Positions 18,660 to 28,057 of a stretch of 64,000 nucleotides of DNA are shown here, one piece after another (the stretch's first letter is position 1; every line of letters starts with the position of its first letter). Under the pieces are notes generated by a model that made no database searches, was not told where the DNA came from, and saw only the letters and a list, made by a program, of their open reading frames with translations. The position numbers were made by a program, and so were the translations under genes. Source of the stretch: Mollicutes bacterium (GTDB lineage: Bacteria; Bacillota_I; Bacilli_A; Izemoplasmatales; Izemoplasmataceae). The stretch is from contig PWEL01000026.1 of the NCBI GenBank assembly GCA_003553945.1, positions 1 through 64,000 on the forward strand. The letters are read 5' to 3'.

Positions 18660-19537
18660 CTCATACGGAATTCATCGGCGAGGCGCTTCACTCTCTCGAC
18701 GATGCGCCAGCCCTTGATAAGCTCCTGTTGCTGGTTGTTGTCGATGAAATATTTCGACAACTCCTTCAAGGGGACATTGGACGCGAAGAAAGTCGGCTTC
18801 TCATCGAGAAGCCTGTGCTGCAGGATAGGACCGAGCACTTCATCACGCACCCACTGGCTGTAGGATTCAGCGCCGATATCATCAAGCAACAGGATATCAA
18901 CATGCTTCAAATCTTCAATCCGCTGTTCCAGATTCCCTGTCTGGATCGAGGACTTGATCTCGCGCACAAGGTCCGGATAATAGGCCAGGAGCGCCTCGAA
19001 ACCAAGGTCGCTGAAACGGTTGGCGATCGCGCCGAGCGCATAGGTCTTCCCCACCTGATAACGGCCGTGGAGATAGATACCTTTGACACTCTCCCCCTTC
19101 TTGAAGGCGTTGGATACAGCCATGATTTGATGGTAGACCTGCTTTCTAGCGTCCGTGTTCATGTAGAAATCCTCAAGCGTGGCCTCCATGACCATCTTGG
19201 GCATGTAGAGCGCCTGGAAGCGTTCCCTGTGCCGTCTTTTTGCAAGGTAATCCTGCAGATACTCGCAGGCGCGGTATTCAAGCGAGATAGCGCCTCTCTT
19301 GTAGAAAAGGTTCGGCTGCATCCCCCGGGATTCCAGCATGCATTCGGAAAGCGAAGGGCATGCTTCGCAATATGCGATCTCGCTGGTGTAGACGAGCAGT
19401 TCGTTCACCGCTTCTTCAATCGCCTCGCCGGGGACATCGTGTTCGATGAAGAATGATTTCAGACGCGCATCTTCCGAGAGCTTCTCGGCAGTCTCTTCAA
19501 CGCGCTCCGGATCCTGTTTGAAAGGATAGCGCTTCAC
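18656..19537 (-). CDS. dnaI: Primosomal protein DnaI (helicase loader)
   Basis: KGIYLHGRYQVGKTYALGAIAN Walker A, DILLLDDIGAES Walker B, Cys-rich N-terminus; adjacent to dnaB-type gene. Confidence 0.93.
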   Translation of the reverse strand: MKRYPFKQDPERVEETAEKLSEDARLKSFFIEHDVPGEAIEEAVNELLVYTSEIAYCEACPSLSECMLESRGMQPNLFYKRGAISLEYRACEYLQDYLAKRRHRERFQALYMPKMVMEATLEDFYMNTDARKQVYHQIMAVSNAFKKGESVKGIYLHGRYQVGKTYALGAIANRFSDLGFEALLAYYPDLVREIKSSIQTGNLEQRIEDLKHVDILLLDDIGAESYSQWVRDEVLGPILQHRLLDEKPTFFASNVPLKELSKYFIDNNQQQELIKGWRIVERVKRLADEFRMS

Positions 19538-19539
19538 GC

Positions 19540-20712
19540 TTATTCCTCCTCTTGTTCCTTAAGATATTCATCGAACCAGTCGATGTCGGTGTCCACGGGT
19601 TTCTCTCTTCCCCCTCTGCGCCGGGAGGGAGCGGTGCGTCTCGAGAGCTTGCGCTTGATATGGTTCACAGCATCGTCGGCCGTCTCGACATCGGCGCGCT
19701 TCCACTCGGCCACGATCTTCTCGAAATAGTTATAGACAGGAAACTGACCCTCCAGTTCCTTGAGTACATAGGCGATCATGACATTGAGCACTTCAAGAGG
19801 GAGTTCGCTGTTTTCGATCAAGCGTTCGATCACCTTCAGATCCCCGGCGGGAGCGCGCATGCCTGTGGTCTCTTCGAGCAGCGTCTTGGGATGGACGCGC
19901 TTGAAATACTCGAGATTATAGGCATCCGTCTTCTTCTCTACCGGGGGGCGCTCCTTGTTCTGATACGCCCGCTGCGCACGCGTGCGCATGCCGGTGAAGT
20001 CGATCGTCTTATCGTCGTTCAGACTCTGCTTGATGAACGTCTGGAGCTCTTCCTCGTTTAGCTGATAGATATAGGCCATCTCGCGCAGCTTGTCCTTGAC
20101 GCGTGTCGTGCGCATCTTTTCAGAAAGCAGCGATTTCGGCACCGCATCGAGCACCAGCTCGATGTCTTTCGCATGCGAGATTTGCACTTTCTTCGACTGC
20201 GACTCGATATAGGCCGCCCGTGTGCTGATGGGTTTCCTGAGAGGGGGGAAGACTTCATCGAAGCTGACGCTCCTCTGAGTATACCCTTTCTTCTGTGTAC
20301 GGACAATCTTGAAATGCGCGATCAGATCCGCGAACCTGTCCTCCCCTATCACATGCTTGAGATAGGGACCGAAAGGGGAGTCCTTGATGAAGGCTTCCGG
20401 TGAAAGCGGCATGTAGAGCTCGAGGAGATAATCCTCTTCTCCTTCGAACGTCTCCAGCAGCCCGCTCGCTTCAAGTGCCCGCCTCGCGCGGATAAAAGCC
20501 TCCGGCTGCAGTCCGAGAAGATCGAGAAAGAACGCATGCGGGTATGTCGGCGAAGCGAGGCGGGAGCGGTCGATCAGCGCATGCAAAAGCATATAGAGAC
20601 TGTGCGCATCGCCGCCGATGATGGGGCGATATAACAGGCTCAATGTATGAATATGTGTCGGTGAAAGGGCGTCATGCGCCGTCACCTTGATCGGTGTGTG
20701 CGGATCCTTCAT
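19540..20712 (-). CDS. dnaB: Replication initiation/membrane attachment protein DnaB (DnaB/DnaD family)
   Basis: DnaD-like C-terminal block (VIERLIENSELPLEVLNVMIAYVLKELEGQFPVYNYFEKIVAEWKR); immediately upstream of dnaI. Confidence 0.9.
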   Translation of the reverse strand: MKDPHTPIKVTAHDALSPTHIHTLSLLYRPIIGGDAHSLYMLLHALIDRSRLASPTYPHAFFLDLLGLQPEAFIRARRALEASGLLETFEGEEDYLLELYMPLSPEAFIKDSPFGPYLKHVIGEDRFADLIAHFKIVRTQKKGYTQRSVSFDEVFPPLRKPISTRAAYIESQSKKVQISHAKDIELVLDAVPKSLLSEKMRTTRVKDKLREMAYIYQLNEEELQTFIKQSLNDDKTIDFTGMRTRAQRAYQNKERPPVEKKTDAYNLEYFKRVHPKTLLEETTGMRAPAGDLKVIERLIENSELPLEVLNVMIAYVLKELEGQFPVYNYFEKIVAEWKRADVETADDAVNHIKRKLSRRTAPSRRRGGREKPVDTDIDWFDEYLKEQEEE

Positions 20713-20716
20713 GCAA

Positions 20717-21343
20717 TCACCCGGTTCCCACCGCTTCCTTTGCGGAGATTTTCTTGATCCTGTTCAACACGCGGTCGAATGACTTGCGCGTGTCGAGGAT
20801 GCTTTTGGAATTATCAATGACAAAATCGGCCAGCTCCCTTTTCCTAGAGAGCGGCATCTGCGCCTTGATCTTCTGTCGGGCATAGGATTCATCGATCTTT
20901 TCGCGGGCGACGAGTCGGTCGATCTGATCCTTCTGTCGGGCGTAGACGAGGACGCTCACATCGACGAGTTCATGAAAATCAGTCTCGAAAAGCAGCGGGA
21001 CATCAAGGACGACGATAGGCTCCCCGGACTTTTCAAGATGCTCGATCTCTCGCTTCATGCGACGCTTGACCCTCGGATGAATGATATCATTCACTTTCTG
21101 ACGCATGGAGGCGTCCTTGAAAATCCGCCGCGCCAGCTTATTGCGGTTAATCTCCTTCGACGGCGTGAGAATCTCCTCGCCGAGAAGTTCCACGAGCGCT
21201 TCATAAGACGGTGTGTCTTGTGCGAGCTCCGCCTTGGCGTAGCGGTCGGCGTCAAGGACGGGGATGTCTTTCTCAGAGAACATGCGGCTGACTGTGGACT
21301 TGCCGGTGGCGATGCCCCCTGTCAACCCAACGATTAAAGTCAT
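20717..21343 (-). CDS. coaE: Dephospho-CoA kinase
   Basis: MTLIVGLTGGIATGKSTVSRMF; VVLDVPLLFETDF. Confidence 0.96.
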   Translation of the reverse strand: MTLIVGLTGGIATGKSTVSRMFSEKDIPVLDADRYAKAELAQDTPSYEALVELLGEEILTPSKEINRNKLARRIFKDASMRQKVNDIIHPRVKRRMKREIEHLEKSGEPIVVLDVPLLFETDFHELVDVSVLVYARQKDQIDRLVAREKIDESYARQKIKAQMPLSRKRELADFVIDNSKSILDTRKSFDRVLNRIKKISAKEAVGTG

Positions 21344-21344
21344 G

Positions 21345-22175
21345 TCATCCCTTCTTTCCTCTCCGCTGACAATGCGGACAAAAGTAGGTCCCCCTGCCGT
21401 TCACCTTGATCTTTTCAATAGGTGTCGAGCAGTGCGGGCAGGGCGTCCCGGCTTTGGTATGCACGCATAGTTCGCGTTCAAACCTGCCGTCGGTGCCCAG
21501 GGTGTTTTTGTAGGTGCGGACGGAGGCGCCCCCGGCGTCGATGGCCGATTCCAGGATGCGCTGGAAGCAGGCATGGATCCTAGACGCCTGCGTCTCTTCG
21601 AGCGTTCGCGCTTCCTCCATGGGATGCACGCCGGCGCAGAAGAGTATCTCATCCGCATAGATATTGCCGATACCGGCGACAACGCGCTGATCGAGAAGCA
21701 CACTCTTGATTGCACGTCTTCCCTTGAGCATGCCATGGAAAAGGGCGGGTGTCAAGGACGCATCGAACGGTTCGTAGCCCAGTTTTGAGAGGGGGCGCGT
21801 CGTAAAAACCGTCTCTGCGTCCCTCAGAGCGAAGGTGCCGAATTTGCGCACATCCTCATATAGAAGCGCCGTCCGGTCCGTAAAGAAGATGCGCGCCCTC
21901 TCATGAAGTTGTTTTTTCTCCTCACGGTCCGTGAGGAAGTACTTGCCCTCCATCCTGAGATGGGAGAGGAGATAGACGCCGGCTAGATCGAACAGGAGAT
22001 ACTTGCCCCGGCGCTTGACATCCTCGATGACGCGGCCCGAAATCGTGGAATGGAAGCGCTCGAGGGCCCCTTCAAGCATGGGGGGATAGTCGACATGCGC
22101 CGTCTCGATCCGCTTGCCCTTCACCTTCGCCTCGAGGGAGCGGCGCACCGTCTCGACCTCGGGGAGTTCCGGCAT
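21345..22175 (-). CDS. mutM: Formamidopyrimidine-DNA glycosylase
   Basis: MPELPEVETVRRSLE; GRGTYFCPHCQRRGKKG zinc finger. Confidence 0.97.
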   Translation of the reverse strand: MPELPEVETVRRSLEAKVKGKRIETAHVDYPPMLEGALERFHSTISGRVIEDVKRRGKYLLFDLAGVYLLSHLRMEGKYFLTDREEKKQLHERARIFFTDRTALLYEDVRKFGTFALRDAETVFTTRPLSKLGYEPFDASLTPALFHGMLKGRRAIKSVLLDQRVVAGIGNIYADEILFCAGVHPMEEARTLEETQASRIHACFQRILESAIDAGGASVRTYKNTLGTDGRFERELCVHTKAGTPCPHCSTPIEKIKVNGRGTYFCPHCQRRGKKG

Positions 22176-22676
22176 CTACTCGATCACCTGGAAACGAGAC
22201 GGGTCGTAGCGATAGTTGACTTTCTGCGCTTTCTTCTCCGGATATCCCGCGGCGACCAAGGAGAACGGCTCGGTGCCTTCGGGAAGTTCGATGATGCGGC
22301 GTACCTTCTCCATCCGCTCTTCAAGCGGATAGACGCCGATCCAAACTGCGCCGAGCCCTTGATTCGTGGCTTCTAGGAGGATGTTCTGCGTAGCGGCCGC
22401 AAGGTCCTGCGGCACCATCTCCTTGCGTCCGTCATCAGGCTCCTTGATGAGTGTGAGGATGCCGAGCGGCGCCTCCTTGAGAGGCCATGCGCCATTGGAA
22501 ATCGCACCGATCTCCTTGAGGAGCTCGCGGTTCTTGATGACGATGAAGCGCCATGGCTGCTGGTTCCTTGCAGAGGGCGCCTGCATGGCGCTCATCAAAA
22601 GCCTCTCCGTCACATCACTGGGGACCTGTGAATCAAGGTACTTCCTGATGCTCTTGCGTTGAAGACAAAGACTCAT
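22176..22676 (-). CDS. Nitroreductase family protein
   Basis: RKSIRKYLDSQVPSDVTERLLMSAMQAPSARNQQPWRFIVI. Confidence 0.92.
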   Translation of the reverse strand: MSLCLQRKSIRKYLDSQVPSDVTERLLMSAMQAPSARNQQPWRFIVIKNRELLKEIGAISNGAWPLKEAPLGILTLIKEPDDGRKEMVPQDLAAATQNILLEATNQGLGAVWIGVYPLEERMEKVRRIIELPEGTEPFSLVAAGYPEKKAQKVNYRYDPSRFQVIE

Positions 22677-23560
22677 TCAATCACCTCCGGGTTGACGTGG
22701 ACGATGACAGGGCCCACGTTGCTTTTATGTTTCAACGCGCTTTTGACTTCATGCGCGATATCATGACCTTCCTTGACCGTCAATGTCTCATCGACGCGGA
22801 TGTCCACCATCACCTGATAATAATGTCCATAATCAACCATGGTGAGCGAATCGACGCCTCGCACGCCCTTCACATCCTCGACGAGGTCACGGGTGGAATC
22901 CATCACTTCTTTTGGAGCGCTTTTTCCAAGGACGCTGCGGATGGCTTCGTTGATGACTTGATAAGCGACGCGGATAATGAGGGCCGCAATGAACGCGGCG
23001 GCGATCTGATCCGCATACACCAGTATACTGATATTGAAAGCATCTCCGAGAAAACTGAAGAGCACGCCGAGAAACACGATCAACGAGCCGAGCACGTCCA
23101 TGAACGATTCCTTGCCGCTCGCCGCGACCACCTGCGAGGCGAGCACTTTAGAGCGGGCGATCAGATATCTTGAGAGGATCAGCTTCACCCCGATCACGAA
23201 TGCGACCACCCAGAGCGCATTCACATCGGGAAGCTCCGCGGGTTCCCCGAAATCGATGAAGACATTGCGCAGGATCTGATAGGCGATGAATAGAATGCCG
23301 ATGCCGAGGAAAAGACTGAGTACATATTCAATCTTGCCGTGGCCGAAAGGGTGTTCCGCATCAGCGGGCTTGCGGATCTTCCTGACTCCGATAAGGACGA
23401 GGATATCACTCATCAAATCGCTCAGGGAATGGAACGCATCCGCAAGGAGCGCGGCGCTCGCAAACAGGACCCCGCCTATGGCTTTCACAACGATGAGCAC
23501 CGCATTGACGGCGAAGCTCTTCAGCATCACCGAGGACCTGGTAGGATTATTTGGCTTCAT
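22673..23560 (-). CDS. Cation diffusion facilitator family transporter
   Basis: LLADAFHSLSDLMSDILVLIG and EHPFGHGKIEYVLSL; start (MKPNNPTRSS) overlaps polA 3' end by 14 nt. Confidence 0.92.
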   Translation of the reverse strand: MKPNNPTRSSVMLKSFAVNAVLIVVKAIGGVLFASAALLADAFHSLSDLMSDILVLIGVRKIRKPADAEHPFGHGKIEYVLSLFLGIGILFIAYQILRNVFIDFGEPAELPDVNALWVVAFVIGVKLILSRYLIARSKVLASQVVAASGKESFMDVLGSLIVFLGVLFSFLGDAFNISILVYADQIAAAFIAALIIRVAYQVINEAIRSVLGKSAPKEVMDSTRDLVEDVKGVRGVDSLTMVDYGHYYQVMVDIRVDETLTVKEGHDIAHEVKSALKHKSNVGPVIVHVNPEVIE

Positions 23561-26162
23561 CCAGGTCACTTCCCGATGCAATGTCGACAGTGAGCGGCAC
23601 CTTGAGGTCGGCGGCCTGTTCCATCGTGCGCTTGAGGAGTGCCTGTACGCGCTCGCTCTCATCGGTGGGGACATGAAGGACAAGCTCGTCATGCACCTGT
23701 AGGATCAAGCGGGCGCGAAGTCCTTCCTCGCGCAATGCCTCTTCGACATCGATCATCGCTAGCTTGATGATGTCGGCGGCGGTGCCCTGTATCGGTGCGT
23801 TCATCGCGTTGCGTCTGCCCGCATCGCGTTGCTGGAAATTGCTGCTCTTGATCTCGGGAATGTAGCGACGGCGCTTATAGAGTGTTTCGACATAGCCCTT
23901 CTCTTCGGCCGTCTCGACGACACCGTCCATGTATGAGGCGATGCCGGGGAAACGTTCATAATAGCGGCGGATGATCCCTTCCGCCTCCTTCCGTGTAATC
24001 CCGAGCTCTTCAGACAGCCCGTAGGGGCCCTGACCGTAGAGAATGCCGAAGTTCACAGCCTTTGCCATGCGGCGTTCATCATCTGTGAGCGTGTCCTTGC
24101 CGAAGACCTCCCTCCCCGTCAGCGAGTGAATGTCCTCCCCGGATGCGTAGGCATCGATGAGACGATTTTCTTCGGCGAGATGGGCGAGGATGCGGAGTTC
24201 TATCTGGGAATAGTCGGCCGCGAGCAGGACGTGGTCGCCATCGGCGATGAACACCTTTCTTAGTGCCCTGCCCTCTTCAGTGCGTATCGGCACGGTCTGC
24301 ATGTTGGGGTCGACGCTCGAGAGCCTTCCCGTCTGCGTGTAGGCCTGCTTATAGATGGTATGGATCTTGCCGTCGTCGTGCACACTTTCGAAGAGGCTCT
24401 TCACATAAGCGCTCTTGAGCTTGCTTAACGTGCGATATCGGATGATGTGTTCAATGATCGGATGCCTGTCGCGAAGTTTCTTGAGCACATCGATGCTCGT
24501 CGAGTAACCGGTCTTCTTTTTCTTCTGCGCGGGAAGGCCGAGCACTTCGAAGAGAATGCGGCTCAGCTGTTTCGGCGAATCGATGTTGAAGGTCTCCCCC
24601 GAGAGTGAATAGATCGTCTCGGAGAGACTCTCGAGTTCGGTGTCGATTGATTCGCGGTAAGCGTCAAGCGCCTCCGTATCGAGCCGTATGCCTTCTATCT
24701 CCATATCGCCGAGAATCGGCGCCAGCGGCATCTCCATATCTTTGAAAAGGGACATCTGCGACCGCGTGTCCAACGCCTCGGTGATTTGATCTTCAAGCGT
24801 TTTGATGGCCTGTGCCTTCTGATGCGCATAGGCGATATAGGTGGCCTTGTCCGGGATGCCGCTCTTCTTGCCCTTGCCGTAGACATCCTCGAGATACGGG
24901 ACATCATGATAATCGAAATTCGAGGCGACGATGCGGAAATCCTCCTTGGTGTTGGAGGGGTTGAGCACGTATGCGGCGAGAAGGAGGTCGAAGATTACGC
25001 CGCGAAGGCGCACGCCGTCCTGTTTCATCATCACATAGGCGCGTTTGAAATCGAACGTCGATTTCTTCTGCGAAGGATCCTCGAAAAATGCCTGCATAGC
25101 CTCGGAGGATAGAAACACATCATACGGCACGAAATGATGACCGGCGTCATTCACCAGGGCGAACCCGAGCTTTTCAGCGTGATGGTAATTCTCCCCGTAG
25201 GATTCCAGGATGAATATCGTGTGCCCTTTGAGGATGGCCGGGATCTTTGCGGCGTCATCGATGGTTTCGATGTGTTCCTCCCTCTTTTGAGCGGGTGCCT
25301 TCTGCATGCGCTTGATCAGGCTGTGGAATTCGAGGGATTCGAAAAATTCAATCAAGGCATCATCATCGTATCCTTCATACGACAAGTCGTCCAGAGTGAG
25401 TCCCAAATCGGCATCCGTCTTCAGCCTGACGAGCTCGCGCCACTTGAAAGCGTCCTCGCCGTGCGCCTCGAGACGTTCTTTCTGCTTACCCTTCAGTTCA
25501 TTGAGATTTTTCATGATGCCTTCGATCGAGCCGTATTCAAGAATCAGCCTTTTCGCTGTCTTCTCCCCTACACCGGGGATTCCAGGGATATTATCGGAGC
25601 TGTCTCCCATCAACCCTTTGAAGTCAGGAATCTGCTCGGGGGTCAGCCCCGTCTCCTCCAAGAGTTTCCGAGGGGTGTATGTATCCTCGATATCCAGGCC
25701 GCGCCTGGCGATGCGCATCGTCACCTTATCGCTCAATAATTGATAGAGGTCCCTGTCGTTGGAGATGACTTCAATGCTGGCGAAATCCTCTTTAAAGGCG
25801 GTGGCCAGGGTCCCGATGATATCATCGGCCTCGAGGTCCTCGCTCTCGTAAGTCCTGATGCCGAGCTGTTCCGGTACTTCCTTGATCTTCGGGAGTTGCG
25901 CCCTGAAAGCATCCGGCATCGGCTTGCGCTGCGCTTTATAATCTTCATACGTCTTGTGACGGAACGTCGCTTTTCCTTTATCAAAAGCGACGAGGGCATG
26001 CGTGAACTCCTCTTCGATAATGCGGTTGAGCATATTCGTGAATGCATAGACAGCATTGGTGTATTCCCCTTTGGAATTCTGCATGAGATTCCCGGAGTAC
26101 GCTGTCGCATAATAGGCTCGAAACATCAGATTGGAGCCGTCGATCAATAAGAGTTTCTTCAT
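23547..26162 (-). CDS. polA: DNA polymerase I
   Basis: MKKLLLIDGSNLMFRAYYAT; ADYSQIELRILAHLAEE; LQVHDELVLHVP; start 26162 with upstream GAGGGG. Confidence 0.97.
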   Translation of the reverse strand: MKKLLLIDGSNLMFRAYYATAYSGNLMQNSKGEYTNAVYAFTNMLNRIIEEEFTHALVAFDKGKATFRHKTYEDYKAQRKPMPDAFRAQLPKIKEVPEQLGIRTYESEDLEADDIIGTLATAFKEDFASIEVISNDRDLYQLLSDKVTMRIARRGLDIEDTYTPRKLLEETGLTPEQIPDFKGLMGDSSDNIPGIPGVGEKTAKRLILEYGSIEGIMKNLNELKGKQKERLEAHGEDAFKWRELVRLKTDADLGLTLDDLSYEGYDDDALIEFFESLEFHSLIKRMQKAPAQKREEHIETIDDAAKIPAILKGHTIFILESYGENYHHAEKLGFALVNDAGHHFVPYDVFLSSEAMQAFFEDPSQKKSTFDFKRAYVMMKQDGVRLRGVIFDLLLAAYVLNPSNTKEDFRIVASNFDYHDVPYLEDVYGKGKKSGIPDKATYIAYAHQKAQAIKTLEDQITEALDTRSQMSLFKDMEMPLAPILGDMEIEGIRLDTEALDAYRESIDTELESLSETIYSLSGETFNIDSPKQLSRILFEVLGLPAQKKKKTGYSTSIDVLKKLRDRHPIIEHIIRYRTLSKLKSAYVKSLFESVHDDGKIHTIYKQAYTQTGRLSSVDPNMQTVPIRTEEGRALRKVFIADGDHVLLAADYSQIELRILAHLAEENRLIDAYASGEDIHSLTGREVFGKDTLTDDERRMAKAVNFGILYGQGPYGLSEELGITRKEAEGIIRRYYERFPGIASYMDGVVETAEEKGYVETLYKRRRYIPEIKSSNFQQRDAGRRNAMNAPIQGTAADIIKLAMIDVEEALREEGLRARLILQVHDELVLHVPTDESERVQALLKRTMEQAADLKVPLTVDIASGSDLDEAK

Positions 26163-26250
26163 CTGGACCCCTCGTTTCCATGGTGTGATTGCCTTCATTA
26201 TTCTACCACATAAACAGACAAAACAAAAAAAATACCCATGGCTATGGGCA

Positions 26251-26478
26251 TTAATTTTTGACGCTTTCGAGGTAATCGATTATGTCCTGGACCGTCTTGA
26301 TCTTAGTGGCGTCGGAATCATCGATCTCCAGGTCGAACTCTTCCTCGATCGCCATCACGAGCTCGACCGCATCCAGCGAGTCCGCCCCCAGATCATCATC
26401 GAGCTTCGAACTCTTCTCGATGCTTTCCTTTTCAACTTCAAGCTCTTCAGCGATGATCGTACGGATTTTCTCGAACAC
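26251..26478 (-). CDS. acpP: Acyl carrier protein
   Basis: [25 protein letters not shown] phosphopantetheine site. Confidence 0.97.
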   Translation of the reverse strand: MFEKIRTIIAEELEVEKESIEKSSKLDDDLGADSLDAVELVMAIEEEFDLEIDDSDATKIKTVQDIIDYLESVKN

Positions 26479-26627
26479 AGGACCTCACTCCTTTATAAAA
26501 GTCTCTTTCATTATAGAAGGGGGAAAACCATTTGTCAACGCAGGGGCCTGCAAGCGAAGGGCGGTTTCTAAAGAAAGAGCCCCATGCCGAGCATGAGGCC
26601 TGCTTACGTGATTTGCACGTCGGCGGA

Positions 26628-27365
26628 TTACGGACGGTTCCGCTCATAGATGGTGGCGAGGCCTTTCAGGACAATGAGCTCATCATGCTTATACGTCCTG
26701 GGCAGGAAGCCGCTTAAATAGCGGCTCGCGCCACCGGTGACGATGACATTCGGATCGCCGCCGTAACTCGCCTTGATGGCATCGACCATGCCGATCACCT
26801 GATAGGCGTGTCCGTATAGGAAACCGGCGTTCAAGGCATCGATGGTGTTCGTCCCCAGCACCGACTTCGGACGCGAGAACTCGAACTGCATAAGCTGCGA
26901 GGTGCTGTCGACCAGCGCCTGTTTGCTGGCATCGAGGCCGATGGTGATCGATACGCCCTTGATTTCGTTGTTTTTCACATAGGTAAAAGTCGTCGCCGTG
27001 CCGAGGTCTACGATGATCGCTTCTTTACCGTAATGCGCCATCGCCCCCGCCGCCGCAGCGACAAGGTCGGCGCCGACCTCCTGGGGATAATCCGTCTTCA
27101 CCTTGACGCCCGTCTTGATACCGGGGGAGACGAATAGAGGCTGGATGTCGAAATACCTGAGCATGAATGTCTTGAAGGCGTCGTTCACCTGCGGTACGAC
27201 GCTGGCGATCGCCGCGTCGTCCACATCGGTGAAGAGATGCTTGAGCAGGGCGTAGTACTCATCGCTCGATTTGTAATCGGTGCGATAGCGATAGGTCTCT
27301 TCAATGACCCCGTTGCCCTTGCCGATGGCGATGTTGGAATTGCCGATGTCGATATAGAGCTTCAT
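26628..27365 (-). CDS. coaX: Type III pantothenate kinase
   Basis: YIDIGNSNIAIGKG; IVDLGTATTFTYV; VIVTGGASRYLSGFLP. Confidence 0.93.
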   Translation of the reverse strand: MKLYIDIGNSNIAIGKGNGVIEETYRYRTDYKSSDEYYALLKHLFTDVDDAAIASVVPQVNDAFKTFMLRYFDIQPLFVSPGIKTGVKVKTDYPQEVGADLVAAAAGAMAHYGKEAIIVDLGTATTFTYVKNNEIKGVSITIGLDASKQALVDSTSQLMQFEFSRPKSVLGTNTIDALNAGFLYGHAYQVIGMVDAIKASYGGDPNVIVTGGASRYLSGFLPRTYKHDELIVLKGLATIYERNRP

Positions 27366-27369
27366 GGTC

Positions 27370-27954
27370 TCACTCCTGATATTCGTGCAGGCTGTATTCG
27401 CGCGATCGCATAAGCCGGACCGCGATGGGAGTTCCGATTACGATTGCGAGTCCCATCTCCAGCAATCCGTTCAAGGGGAATACAGCCATCAACAGCGTGA
27501 TGAACTCTCCGTACATCTCCCTGAGCGACGCCTGGAAAATAACGATGAACGCGAGGGTCACAACGGTATGCAGAAGGGTCGCGAGGGCGAATGTCACACC
27601 CACGCGGACGCGGAAGTCCCGGATCAGACGTGTCAGTCCCACAAAGAGATACCATGTCGCAAGACCGAAGATCAGTCTCGGGATGATGGCGATGTGCGGC
27701 GCCTGGAATATGACATTTCCGGGATCGGGGCGCAGGAAGGCGATGATCATCGAGAATACCCCGAAGGCGATCCCAAGGGAGGCGCCGAATTTCACCCCCC
27801 CATAGAGCGTACCGATGATCACGGGAATGTGCAGGGTGGTGACGGCAATGCCGCCGTACTGGAAGAATCCCACCTGGGGAATCATCGCCATGACGACGAC
27901 GATTGCGATGAACATCGCGAGCGATGTCATCTCGAGTGTTCGCTTGTCTCTCAT
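27370..27954 (-). CDS. ECF transporter S component, possibly pantothenate-type
   Basis: Six-TM small protein, MIPQVGFFQYGGIAVTTLHIPVIIGTLYGGVKFGASLGIAFG; AGGAGTGAGAACATG start at 27954; 4 nt from coaX. Confidence 0.78.
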   Translation of the reverse strand: MRDKRTLEMTSLAMFIAIVVVMAMIPQVGFFQYGGIAVTTLHIPVIIGTLYGGVKFGASLGIAFGVFSMIIAFLRPDPGNVIFQAPHIAIIPRLIFGLATWYLFVGLTRLIRDFRVRVGVTFALATLLHTVVTLAFIVIFQASLREMYGEFITLLMAVFPLNGLLEMGLAIVIGTPIAVRLMRSREYSLHEYQE

Positions 27955-28057
27955 GTTCTCACTCCTTTTCAGGCCTTTTTCAAGGTCCCGATTTTTATAC
28001 ATAAAACCCCTCTGGGCGCTGGCATGCGGAACGCTACACCGCGCCGGGGTTCACATG

